A stretch of 64,000 nt of DNA, from the NCBI GenBank assembly GCA_964017065.1, contig OZ024783.1:12780313-12844312 (forward strand), given 5' to 3'. Within the stretch, counting starts at the first letter, position 1; the number at the start of each line of letters is the position of its first letter. Both the position numbers and the translations under genes were made by a program. Origin of the DNA: Haliclona indistincta (Eukaryota; Porifera; Demospongiae; Haplosclerida; Chalinidae). The notes under the pieces are model-generated. The model had not been told where the DNA came from. It saw only the letters and a program-made list of their open reading frames with translations, and made no database searches. This document shows, piece by piece, positions 13,457 to 61,148 of the stretch.

Positions 13457-14031
13457 ATGTTGTTTGTTGATTATTCTGTCACTGTTTATTGTTTTATTTT
13501 CTCAGGTACTAGCTGGTGTGGTGAAGCTGATTTATCAAGATATATTCAACAAGGTGTGTGGTAGTGTGCAATGACAACAGGCAACACTGTGTTGTAGGAA
13601 ATGCTCTCTGTGTTACTGACAAGCAGTAGTAGAAATAGCTCATACAATTTTTTCTTCATTTCACAGGTGTAATGGATGTTTCAACTGTGTTTTATGTAAG
13701 GGTAATCATGATTTGTTATTGCACTTGTGGATTTTGTTATTGTTACAGATTTGTTTCATATGTCTATCGTTGATTGCCATTCTAATTCAGGGAATGGTCT
13801 TTGTAAGTTGTTAAATAATCTCGGGTTGAGCTGTACTTGACCCTACTTTTAGTGTTCCATTCTTAATGCTTGTCAAATTGTTCTTATTTTTATTTTATAA
13901 TCATCCAGGTTTACGTGGTTTGTTACTGGAAACGTTGCAGAGGAGATAGCCACAAAAGAGAAAGCCGCATGGCACTGCTGAAAAGAGATAACCGCATTGA
14001 ACTGCTGAAAAGAATAGAAAAATTCATGTAG
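13457..14031 (+). CDS. Small single-pass membrane protein, four exons (predicted)
   Basis: I do not recognise a family. Four exons join in phase: 13457-13553, 13667-13695, 13749-13802, 13909-14031 (303 nt, 100 residues plus TAG). Each intron (113, 53 and 106 bp) has GT and AG borders. The product has a short, mildly hydrophobic N-terminus with Cys and Trp, one strongly hydrophobic segment at about residues 42-68 that spans the exon 2/3/4 junctions, and then a basic, charged tail of about 30 residues containing two ALLKR/ELLKR-like repeats. It looks like a small membrane protein with a cytosolic tail. The start was chosen because it is the first in-frame ATG behind the CRE/TATA stretch. Exon 2 is very short (29 nt), so transcript evidence is needed. 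Confidence 0.5.
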
Positions 14032-15339
14032 AGAAACAGTAGTAACAGTGGTAGTTAGTTATGTTATTGCTGCATATTTGCTTATTACACATATTTCAGA
14101 TGAAAATGTGTCAACTAGACTTGCAAAAATTATGGTTTTAGTGCGAACGTGTAATATTTGCTAAAATTGCAAAGATCTTTACACATTTTTTATCATACCA
14201 AGTTGTGTTCACTGGTCATCAGAGTTGTGTTAGTGGTGCTTGCACTGTATCACTATTACATTCATGATAATAATTATGGAGAGATGGGGTGGTGCCTTTG
14301 ATGTCACAGTGTGTTCAATATAGTCATGTGTGCAGTGACTGTATATTTTAGTCAGTAGTCTAATAATAATAGTACAGAAGGTTTGAGGGTTCATTGAAGA
14401 ACTGACTATAATATGCACAGTTTATATTGACTACAATGTAGAGTGATTTTCACTTTTATGTTGGAAACTACTTGGCTAATATGATGTTACAAATCAAAAA
14501 ATTGGTGACGTGTAAAATTTACTGTTAAGAGGCTCTAATTTGCTAGTGTAAAAAGTGCTATAAATTGTAGCACAACACATGTTTGTGAAGTCAGTGCCAC
14601 CAGTGAAGTGTCTTTCCTTCTGACTTATTCTCTAAGTTGTCTCGCTGTCACTGAAGTTGAGATCATAAATCAAGAGATGGGGAGTTGAAATATTTCATTA
14701 CAAAATAATAGCTGATTTAAACACCGACATAAATCTACTGCTATACACAATATACATTTCAGCATCACACAATACATGATGTAGGACCTAGAGGGACTAA
14801 CAGATGATAAACCCGGAGTAGATGCGAGATCAGATCTAGTCATATTTTCAGTCTACAATTCGACACAGCCATTGGCATGAAAGCTCTGCGTGTGTTCTTA
14901 GAAGTTTTTGATCATCTGAAGACAGAATAAATTTTACATCGACTGTTGCCTGGTTGAATTAAAAAGTAGGTGGCTCAAATTATTAACTTAGCACAGGTCA
15001 CCTCTTTGTAATAGTAACTGATGACTAGTAGATTAGAGCAAAATATTATGATAAAATCAAAAGGCTTGAAATTGATCTAGTCCAGTAGCAGCATGGTTTG
15101 GTAACATTATCAGTGATCTGTACACGCTGGAAATTTTAGTGAGACAGACATTGCAAATTTTATTTGTGATTCACTACTACAAAATTTTCTCACTATAATT
15201 ATAATACAGTCTGTACAATTTTTTGTTCACAAGTATGATACAGATGGTGTGTGTGTATCAGGATAATACAAAAAGATAGCTAATACTTTATGATGCATGA
15301 TTATACATAGTCTTTTTCATGCTATTCTAGCCTCTCTGA

Positions 15340-15415
15340 GTCCTCTTGAATACACTGGATTCAAGAGGACAATGTAGACAACAATGTATACCTGAGGAGT
15401 ACATTCATTGTTGTC
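15340..15415. repeat. Two adjacent perfect hairpins
   Basis: GTCCTCTTGAA at 15340-15350 pairs with 15360-15370 (11 bp). GACAACAATG at 15377-15386 pairs with 15406-15415 (10 bp). The two hairpins lie seven bases apart and just upstream of the small frame at 15432. They could be part of a foldback element or a structured transcript leader; no other support. Confidence 0.5.
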
Positions 15416-15431
15416 TTCAAAAAGTAAGCAA

Positions 15432-15620
15432 ATGATGTTCATACTTATACTGTGTGTAGTATCCCTGGTGTGTATGCATACAGTTGATGATTCAGATAAA
15501 GCATCAAACAACACGGAAGCAAATACAGACAAAGGAAAAAAATTACACAGTCATTATAATTTTTATTATAAGGTGAATAGATTAAGGTGTTCAAGTAAAA
15601 TACACCCAACCCAGAAATAA
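15432..15620 (+). CDS. Short secreted-peptide-like open frame (doubtful)
   Basis: From ATG 15432 the frame gives about 62 residues: a hydrophobic signal-peptide-like start (MMFILILCVVSLVCM), then a hydrophilic stretch rich in D, S, N and K with an NNT glycosylation sequon. A possible splice donor (AAG|gtgaat) occurs near residue 46, so it may be only a first exon. No family is recognised. Chance is a real possibility in AT-rich DNA. Confidence 0.2.
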   Translation: MMFILILCVVSLVCMHTVDDSDKASNNTEANTDKGKKLHSHYNFYYKVNRLRCSSKIHPTQK

Positions 15621-15896
15621 GGAGTTTGCCTACTGAACACATGTTAGTAGTGAGTGAGCAACTAGATGTACATGTGGTGGATTTGAAAACTGGGCAGGCT
15701 CTGTATCAAATATTCTCTACTCTCAGTCTCAGCAGTCTCAGTATAATAGCTAAAAATAATGCTTCCAACTTATAAACAAAGAGTCCATGTCTGCAAACTG
15801 ATATGCTTATTCTATGTGTTAATTATAAATGTACACACATTATCATCTTGTGTGGAGGTAGACTAACAAGAATACTTTTATTCCTGCTCTCCTCTA

Positions 15897-15945
15897 GCCA
15901 ACAAGCCTTAGCCAACAAGCCTTAGCCAACAAGCCTTAGCCAACA
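15897..15945. repeat. 14-bp tandem repeat
   Basis: The unit GCCAACAAGCCTTA is repeated about three and a half times without change, then decays into CAACTAGCC units. Confidence 0.75.
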
Positions 15946-16577
15946 ACTAGCCGCAACTAGCCAACGACCCTTACTATCATTCATCCCAGCATGAGCTTGT
16001 ACTGTCACTTGTTGTATCAGTACAAAACGGCTGGTACAACGCTCATATGGCAACCAATTGTATTGCTTAGCATCAATACTGGTAGTGCACTATAAGTGTA
16101 TCAGAAGCTATAATTTTTCTAATCAGTCAGAATTATAAATGCTATGCAGTCTATGTGTGTCATGCAATGCAGTGGCAATCATCATTATGCTATGCTGTCA
16201 TGCTTAGTTCACCTATTATCTGACACCTTGCTTTAATCAATCTAGGTGCGAATCAGAAACAATTAATAATGACAGAGCAAGTAACCCTTTCGCATGCGCC
16301 GAGGGTTAATTATTATGATAATGGAGATGAAGAGAATAGCTCAAAATACATGCACTTAAACATTAGTAGATGATCAACCAACTTCTGCACAATAACTTGT
16401 ATGCTTGCACTAAGAAAACTCTGTGGTTGACTATGAATCTCGTTAATGATCTATTAACAATATTCATTGTAAACAGTTCCGCCCACTATAATCGATACAG
16501 CTCCTCCCCCGTTCCCTTGCTAGGTTGCTGCTGCCTAGCACCTTGGTCCTTGTCGTCGGTCCAGTGAGTCACTCACA

Positions 16578-55048
<38,471 letters not shown>

Positions 55049-56974
55049 GTACATAGTGTGCATTATTACTGTGTAATAATTATTATAATGATAAGACGAT
55101 GATGACAAGACAAAGGTAATGATTCTGCTATTACACATGATTTTGTGTTACTAAAATGTATAAGGTATTATTTGTGTTTATAGGGTATTAAAATTAATGT
55201 GCTTGCTTAGGGTTGTTTGTGCTTTTCGCAACTCTCAATAGTACACGACAAACTTGATTTTTTGAAGAACGATTGCAAAAATACTTTATGACGATTTTGA
55301 ATGGTTAAACAATAAGCGCAGCGAAAAACTCAAAATCCTCATGCATACTTTATTTATTGTCATGCTACATTATAGCACAGTGAACTGCTTAATGTAATTA
55401 AAGCTGTTGCTATTATTATAATGCACAAACAATGAATTATTGAAACTCAGTGCTGTCTTTCTTGATCAAAGCTTTGTGAAATAATTATTACAGATTTTAA
55501 GTTCTAGAGTTGACCTGTGATTAGTAGTGAATTGACTTGAGTTATTAACTTGTGTAATTTAAAAACCATAATACAGTATTATTGTAGTGTCAGCATTGAC
55601 AACTTTGAACCTTACATTTTGCTGATAATAATTTATTTGAGATTTCAACTCTGCATGTCGACAAGTATACTTGTGATATTATCATACACAATTTTCTGCA
55701 TAATATTATTATGCGATCTTCAGTTTTTTTATATGCCTAAAAACTCGAATAATTTGTTTTCATTTTAACTCGCGTAGAGATTTACTGTTTTTATAATGCC
55801 TAGTTCATTATGTACTGGTTAGTGTCTTTGCTATGATTGTCACATTCTGTTCAACCAAATCCAGAAAAGAACCTACTTTCAATATTGTCACTGTTTGTCT
55901 TCTTTGCATTAGTGACGGATTATGGTTAGACTGTCAGTTAGTTTTGCTGTGTGTCCGGTATAGTCATACCTGAATCGCGATGTACGTTCTTGTAGAGATG
56001 CATCAGGCGGACAACTAAAACATTTGAGAATAAGACATTACTTTGTTTTGGCGATAGTGATTTTCAGTGTCTCTGTATTTGCTAAAGTGGAACTTCAATG
56101 GCCGGTCTATTGCTACAAGCAATGAGAAATCACTCTAAACTAGCCTGTTTATACCAGTGTGTTAGTAAGCTGCACTTACATGTGTAATACAGGAATTTTT
56201 GTTCCAAGTCAAACTGTCATGACTCTTAGTCCAGACGAATTTACTTGGACTAGTGAAAACATGTAAATTTTGCACGATACAAAAATGATATTCATAAACG
56301 TGTAATGAAATTCACAATTATTGTGTAATGATATTCATCACTAAATTGCACTTGTGGCTGGTGAGATTTCCGAGGTGTGAACGAGGCCGACTGTAACAAT
56401 GATAACAGCAGCAACTGGCGCAGCTGTAACAATTACAACTACAGCAACATGAAGCAGCAATAGCCGACCATGTAACAAGACAATCAATATGTACCTGTGT
56501 ACGTAAGTTGGTTGAAACTGTGTTTATTCTGGCTCCGCCACATGTATATGCTTACTGAAGACGCTAGCAGAGTTCTCCCACCAAAGCCAAGCAACATGTG
56601 CTGACTTAAACTGCTGGAAGAACCTGACTTCCGAGTTAAGTGCAGACACATGTTGGCTGAGTTCCAAGTACTTGATCTGGTTTGATTTCAACTCAGATTC
56701 TACCAAGGTTTGTTGTAATCCAAACACGCCTAGCTAACTAAGTGAACGGTAATACATGTAGAAGGCATTGGGTGTGTATAGTGTTTAGGAGTAGTCAAAT
56801 ATTGTGGTTTGGTAAAGCAACAAGAAAGCATGAGACATACTTAGCATACTAGATAATGAGTTAATGAGTGTGAACTGTGAGGTTTCAGCCGACTGAATAA
56901 ACACTTACGTAACATAAAGGCACTGCCGACAAAAGTATTTCAAAACAAAGTCAACTCGAAGCTTTCTCACTGCA
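55049..56974. other. AT-rich stretch without recognisable exons
   Basis: Follows the donor of VPS13-family exon 56. No convincing exon, element end or repeat was found. It either continues the intron, in which case the receptor genes downstream are nested, or the gene ends in an alternative unrecognised way. Confidence 0.4.
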
Positions 56975-57964
56975 ATGTCGATCAACTGCAACTTTACTAA
57001 TGACAGCGACTGCTCCAGTCTTTTTGAGCAAGTTGAAGTTCCTTTCACTGCTGTCCAAGCTACTGCAGCTATCTTGATCACACTGACCTCTGTCCCCATC
57101 AATGTACTGCTTATAGCAGCAATGGTTATCTATCGTCGTGAGCTTGACATGTCTGGACTAATCTCCGTTTCAGTCCTGGTCTCAAATATAATAGTAAGCG
57201 TGTTCTTCACCGGATCAACAGCCATCACCTCTATAGCTCGCTCGTGGTTGTTTGGGTTCTTGGGTTGCAAGATCAGCTCTTTTATATCGTCATTTGGATT
57301 AACCTCGCGCTGGGCGACTATCGGATTCGTTTCGTTTGACAGATTCGGCAGAGTGTTTTGGCCTTTCTTTTACGAGAGGCATGAAAAGAAGATCGTTGTT
57401 TCTCTTTTGATTTCATCTTGGTCAATCGCGCTAGTAGTACCGACTGTGATGTGGTTGTGTAATGCCTTTGTCTTCACTGTGGCTGTTCCTGGTTGCTTGT
57501 TTACTTACATCTCAAATATGCCTGTGCTCCAGACTGCCATATCCAACATAGTGTTAGCAGTCAACCCTATTCTTGGTCTGATCGTTCCAATCATTCTTTA
57601 TACAGTCATGTACTGTAAAGCAAGAAAACTTAATAAAAGATCTCGAATAGTACCAGTTATGCCTGAAAACTCTGATTTGGAAAGTGCAAGGAGGAACAGA
57701 CCAAAAAACAAAGCTACAATTACCTATGTGCTCATGCTCAGCGCTTTTGCTGTTGTTAATGCATTCGTGATCATAAACTTGGGTGTCCGAACTATATTGC
57801 GAAAGGTGGATGCCTCTATTAGCAGTCAGATTGTTGTAGGGATGACTTTTAGTGTGTTCATCAGGTCATACGTTATAGCTGATATCGTTATAATACTCAC
57901 AAACAAACAACAAAGAGAAGTGATTAAAAAATTCCTGAAAAAGATTTTCAAGTACAAGAAATGA
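56975..57964 (+). CDS. Rhodopsin-like 7TM receptor, intronless
   Basis: 329 residues with seven hydrophobic segments: TM1 near 28-52 (SVPINVLLIAAMVIY), TM2 60-85, TM3 98-120 beginning with Cys (FLGCKISSF), TM4 145-165, TM5 195-218 (LIVPIILYTVMYCKAR), TM6 245-268, TM7 285-308. The short N-terminus has NFT and NDS glycosylation sequons. After TM3 it reads FDRFGRVFWPF, a DRF form of the class A DRY motif. A Cys in extracellular loop 2 (VPGCLF) can pair with that of TM3. The CWxP motif of TM6 and NPxxY of TM7 are not present (DIVIILTN instead). Orphan receptor; ligand unknown. It shares about half its residues with the receptor at 58779, to which it points tail to tail. Confidence 0.85.
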   Translation: MSINCNFTNDSDCSSLFEQVEVPFTAVQATAAILITLTSVPINVLLIAAMVIYRRELDMSGLISVSVLVSNIIVSVFFTGSTAITSIARSWLFGFLGCKISSFISSFGLTSRWATIGFVSFDRFGRVFWPFFYERHEKKIVVSLLISSWSIALVVPTVMWLCNAFVFTVAVPGCLFTYISNMPVLQTAISNIVLAVNPILGLIVPIILYTVMYCKARKLNKRSRIVPVMPENSDLESARRNRPKNKATITYVLMLSAFAVVNAFVIINLGVRTILRKVDASISSQIVVGMTFSVFIRSYVIADIVIILTNKQQREVIKKFLKKIFKYKK

Positions 57965-58002
57965 AGATGAATTTGATCAACCAGAAGAGATATTAACATG
58001 CA

Positions 58003-58008
58003 AATAAA
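58003..58008 (+). terminator. AATAAA polyadenylation signal of the + strand receptor
   Basis: The canonical hexamer lies 39 bases past the receptor stop codon, as expected for a short 3' UTR. Confidence 0.5.
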
Positions 58009-58189
58009 AATAATTAGTTATGTATTTTAGAAGTAGATCTATGAGTTTGTGCGCTGTGATAGTTCATTAGTGATATTATGTGTGTAGTTAGTTAGTTGTC
58101 ATCCCCTCCTGTTTTTGTGTAACCAAAAATTGTCATTAATGGTACTCATGCAGTGAGCTGTATGTTACGTAACGTTGACACACCCACTA

Positions 58190-58315
58190 GTGAATAATAG
58201 TGACCATAAGCATAGAACAGATCTCCATCACGCTATACCATGTGATCTCGAGTTCAGATGTTACTGAGCGACTGGAACAGTTGCTGTCGTTTGAGATGTT
58301 GCAGCTCAACGGCAT
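58190..58315 (-). pseudogene. 7TM receptor N-terminal fragment
   Basis: On the - strand from ATG at 58315 the frame begins MPLSCNISNDSNCSS, clearly matching MSYYCNFSNDSDCSS and MSINCNFTNDSDCSS of the two intact receptors, then diverges and stops after about 41 codons. No transmembrane part follows. It shows that a third copy once lay here. Confidence 0.7.
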
Positions 58316-58519
58316 TGTTGCAGTAGAATATTTTCTTCAGAAAACGCTTGCAGTAATTTGTAAAGCCAAACTTCTTGCACTTATTAGTTCTATTTATTTT
58401 AATCACTGCATAGCAACACCGTAGCGCTTTGTCGAATGATAGCTGTCCTACAGTTAGATGGAATCTATAAGCACCATAGATAGTCTACTATGGACAGAAT
58501 TAACGAATGAACGACAAAG

Positions 58520-58556
58520 CAAATACCGTAACCCTCGCGCATGCGCTGAGGGTTAA
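58520..58556. repeat. GCGCATGC palindrome motif (third copy in the window)
   Basis: TAACCCTCGCGCATGCG followed by CTGAGGGTTA is a near-perfect palindrome. Half or whole forms also occur at 5-22 (TTACCCTCGGCGCATGC) and 16290-16309 (GCATGCGCCGAGGGTTAA). Probably termini of a small foldback element family. Confidence 0.6.
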
Positions 58557-58720
58557 TGACATTGTCGACACTTGGTTGTGCACACATGAATATGGTTTCA
58601 AACCTCACTGTTCACACTATGTCATTGATGTTGCTGGTGTCCTTTGTTCTCAACTATCAAATAAGTATTGTTCTTTACACTACTATGCATGCACATACTT
58701 ACACAATAAGCAAATCACGC

Positions 58721-58792
58721 TATGCTACAGTTACTTGTTCCACTTATGCTACAGTTACTTGGTCCACTTATGCTACAGTTACTTGATCCACT
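58721..58792. repeat. 24-bp repeat, three copies, overlapping the receptor stop
   Basis: TATGCTACAGTTACTTG..CCACT is repeated at 58721, 58745 and 58769. The last copy includes the stop codon and final codons of the - strand receptor, so the two others lie in its 3' UTR. Confidence 0.9.
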
Positions 58793-59771
58793 TCCACTTT
58801 TTGAGTAGCCTTTTTACAGCATCACGGTGCTCTTTGTTGCTCGATAGTATTATAACATCCCCGATGGTGTACCCACATATGATTATTTTAAACCAGTACC
58901 CAACTGTGGCGGTGGTACTAATTGAAGCACCAAGATGGTACAGGCAAATTAGGGCGACTAATTCTGCAACGGAGAGGGCATTAGTTACGAAAAGAACAAC
59001 CACCATAGACACATAGGTGAGTTTGGCTCGATTTGCTCTACGTTGAGCCTCTTGATCAGCTTTTTTGGCATCTTCTGTGTCAGGATTTACAGGTACTATT
59101 CGAATCTGTTTCCGTATTTGTCGTGCTTTGCAGTACATGATAGTGTATAAAGTCAATGGTAAGACCATACAGATAACAGGGATGATTATCAATACCAGAT
59201 AAACCGCAGCAGTCCCTAGGGGTGATAAATCATTAGCTCCAGTTGGTATACAACCAGGAACAACTACTGAGAAACCGTAAGTGTTGGAGACCCACAGCAC
59301 AATTGAGATCAAGATCGCTATTGCCCAAGAGGATGCTACAAGCGTAGCTATAATTTTCTTTTCGTGCCTCTGATAAACAAAGGGCCAAAACACTCTACAG
59401 AATCTGTCTACTGGAACAAGAATGACACCTATTGAAGCCGAGATCCATCCACATGTTCCAATAAAGGCAATGATCTGACAACCCCAGTTCCCAAACAACC
59501 ATGAACGAGCAATCGAGGTAATGGCTATTTCTCCTGTGACAAAGATTGAGACAATTGTATTTGAGGTGAGGACTGAAATGGCAAGAAAGATCGATTTATC
59601 CAGCTCTTTGTGGTAGGTGATCATTGCTGCTATGAGCAGCAGATTGATAGGGACAGAAACCAGGATGCTTAGAATTGCTAAGATACCTTGAACGATTGTT
59701 GAATAGACAGGCACTGTTTCAAAAAGACTGGAACAGTCACTATCATTTGAGAAGTTGCAGTAGTACGACAT
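58779..59771 (-). CDS. Rhodopsin-like 7TM receptor, intronless
   Basis: 330 residues, - strand. N-terminus MSYYCNFSNDSDCSSLFETV with NFS and NDS sequons. Seven hydrophobic segments occur in the same places as in the receptor at 56975; TM1 has LVSVPINLLLIAAMITYHKEL, TM3 starts with NWGCQIIAF and ends VPVDRFCRVFWPF (DRF for DRY), TM5 ends LPLTLYTIMYCKAR, and the third loop is acidic and longer (DTEDAKKADQEAQRR). TM6 lacks CWxP, TM7 lacks NPxxY. It is the closest intact relative of the pseudogene pieces in the first 10 kb, which share its loop and C-terminal sequences. Ligand and signalling are unknown. Confidence 0.85.
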   Translation of the reverse strand: MSYYCNFSNDSDCSSLFETVPVYSTIVQGILAILSILVSVPINLLLIAAMITYHKELDKSIFLAISVLTSNTIVSIFVTGEIAITSIARSWLFGNWGCQIIAFIGTCGWISASIGVILVPVDRFCRVFWPFVYQRHEKKIIATLVASSWAIAILISIVLWVSNTYGFSVVVPGCIPTGANDLSPLGTAAVYLVLIIIPVICMVLPLTLYTIMYCKARQIRKQIRIVPVNPDTEDAKKADQEAQRRANRAKLTYVSMVVVLFVTNALSVAELVALICLYHLGASISTTATVGYWFKIIICGYTIGDVIILSSNKEHRDAVKRLLKKWKWIK

Positions 59772-60938
59772 TGCAAGTCTTTGTCAGCAACGTTCTTGAT
59801 ACAGTACATACACTTATTTGAGAGAAATGTTTTGACAGTTTCAAGCCTTACGAGTCACACTGATTTGTATGGTTATCACATTCATTGGTTGGTATGTGAA
59901 TGTGCTGTGAGTATCTCCGTTGACTTCTGCACTATGTAACAATAGCTCACCAAAATTTTATTTTTTTTTGTATTAGAAACTCGTTCACAAAAATGTAATG
60001 CATATTGCAGTCACGGAGCTACTGTTCTTTGTCACGAAACTGTCTAACTGGTTTTGATCATTCACAATTGTGAACTGATTGAGCAACTTTGGTGACTTTC
60101 ACATTATTGCTGGAAAATAAACAATCACATTAGTATGGGTGTGCCACACCTCCCACAGCATTTTGGCTCGGAGTATTTAAGGTGACGCTTCACTAGTAGC
60201 AGGGAGTAGTGATGTTACAGTGTCTTGGTGACCGGATCTTCCCTGGGCCTTGTATTATGCTGCCTGTATGCCCTCCCGCATACCAAAAACTGTGTTCAGG
60301 CCTGCTGTGCACACCACCAACCATTTTCATTAGATACACAATGGAACACATCACTTGACCAAATTGATATACTCTAGCTGGGGAGCCAACAGACATCGAA
60401 TAACTTAGGATAGTAGGGCCCACCACTATCCTGGGGAAAACCCAAGAAAAGAGTTAATAAAATTTTGAAAACCCACCACAAACCCAACCTACACACACAT
60501 GCACCACAAAATGGTCAATTACAGATTAGAACATAAATAAAATTAATAATGACTGCGAATCGTGAAATAATATGGAATTTGAACAAAACACAAGAAGGTC
60601 CTTCCAACAGGCTCTAGCACTAAGATATCTTTAACACCACCTGACTCGTTCTGATGTTCCATCGAAATCTGCAAAGTGACTAAGGAAAAAACTCTATTGA
60701 CAGTACAAGAATACACCTTAGAGGGTTGGGTGGGAAGGGCAAAAAGGTTTGTGGGTGCACCATGAATAGTACACAACTTTAACTATGCATATGCATAATG
60801 GGTAATAGAGTTGTGCATGTATGTACTGTGTTGTGTAATAGCAAGAGTGATACTGTTGTTAGTTAGTGACATAAGTGGTGGTGGTTATGCTTTGAACTAA
60901 TATAGCTGGGTTGATTCCAGTCTAGAACGATGCACTAT
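59772..60938. other. No gene supported
   Basis: AT-rich DNA with two 77-codon - strand frames (60193-60426, 60543-60776) that show no family marks. TATTTAAG at about 60174 may be chance. Confidence 0.35.
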
Positions 60939-61148
60939 TTATTTTATGGCCTTTTGTAGCCCTTTAGACTTCTGCAGAGTTTTTGCAGTATTGATTTTGT
61001 GCTGCTCAATCCATGCACTGGCGTATGAGAAGCCCCTTACAGTCACAAACAGTTCTACGACCATTCTAAAAAGGAGCTTGCTGTCTTTGTCTTCCCATTC
61101 GTTTGATAGCCAAGTCCAGAAAGTTTTCACATCATCGCTTTCAAACAC
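60939..61148 (-). CDS. C-terminal exon of the orphan gene
   Basis: Frame of about 69 codons ending at TAA 60939: FESDDVKTFWTWLSNEW, RMVVELFVTVRGFSYAS and KTLQKSKGLQKAIK. It reads like the helical C-terminal part of the same family and has no good start of its own. Confidence 0.45.
   Translation of the reverse strand: MFESDDVKTFWTWLSNEWEDKDSKLLFRMVVELFVTVRGFSYASAWIEQHKINTAKTLQKSKGLQKAIK

Larger units (their letters stand above)
14032..16577. other. Intergenic DNA upstream of the VPS13-family gene
   Basis: Mostly AT-rich with no gene supported firmly. It contains two nested hairpins (15340-15415), a short secreted-peptide-like frame (15432-15620), a 14-bp tandem repeat (15897-15945) and a GC-rich palindrome motif near 16287-16313. 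The last 150 bases before the VPS13-family start are less AT-rich and may hold its promoter, but no TATA box is evident. Confidence 0.4.
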
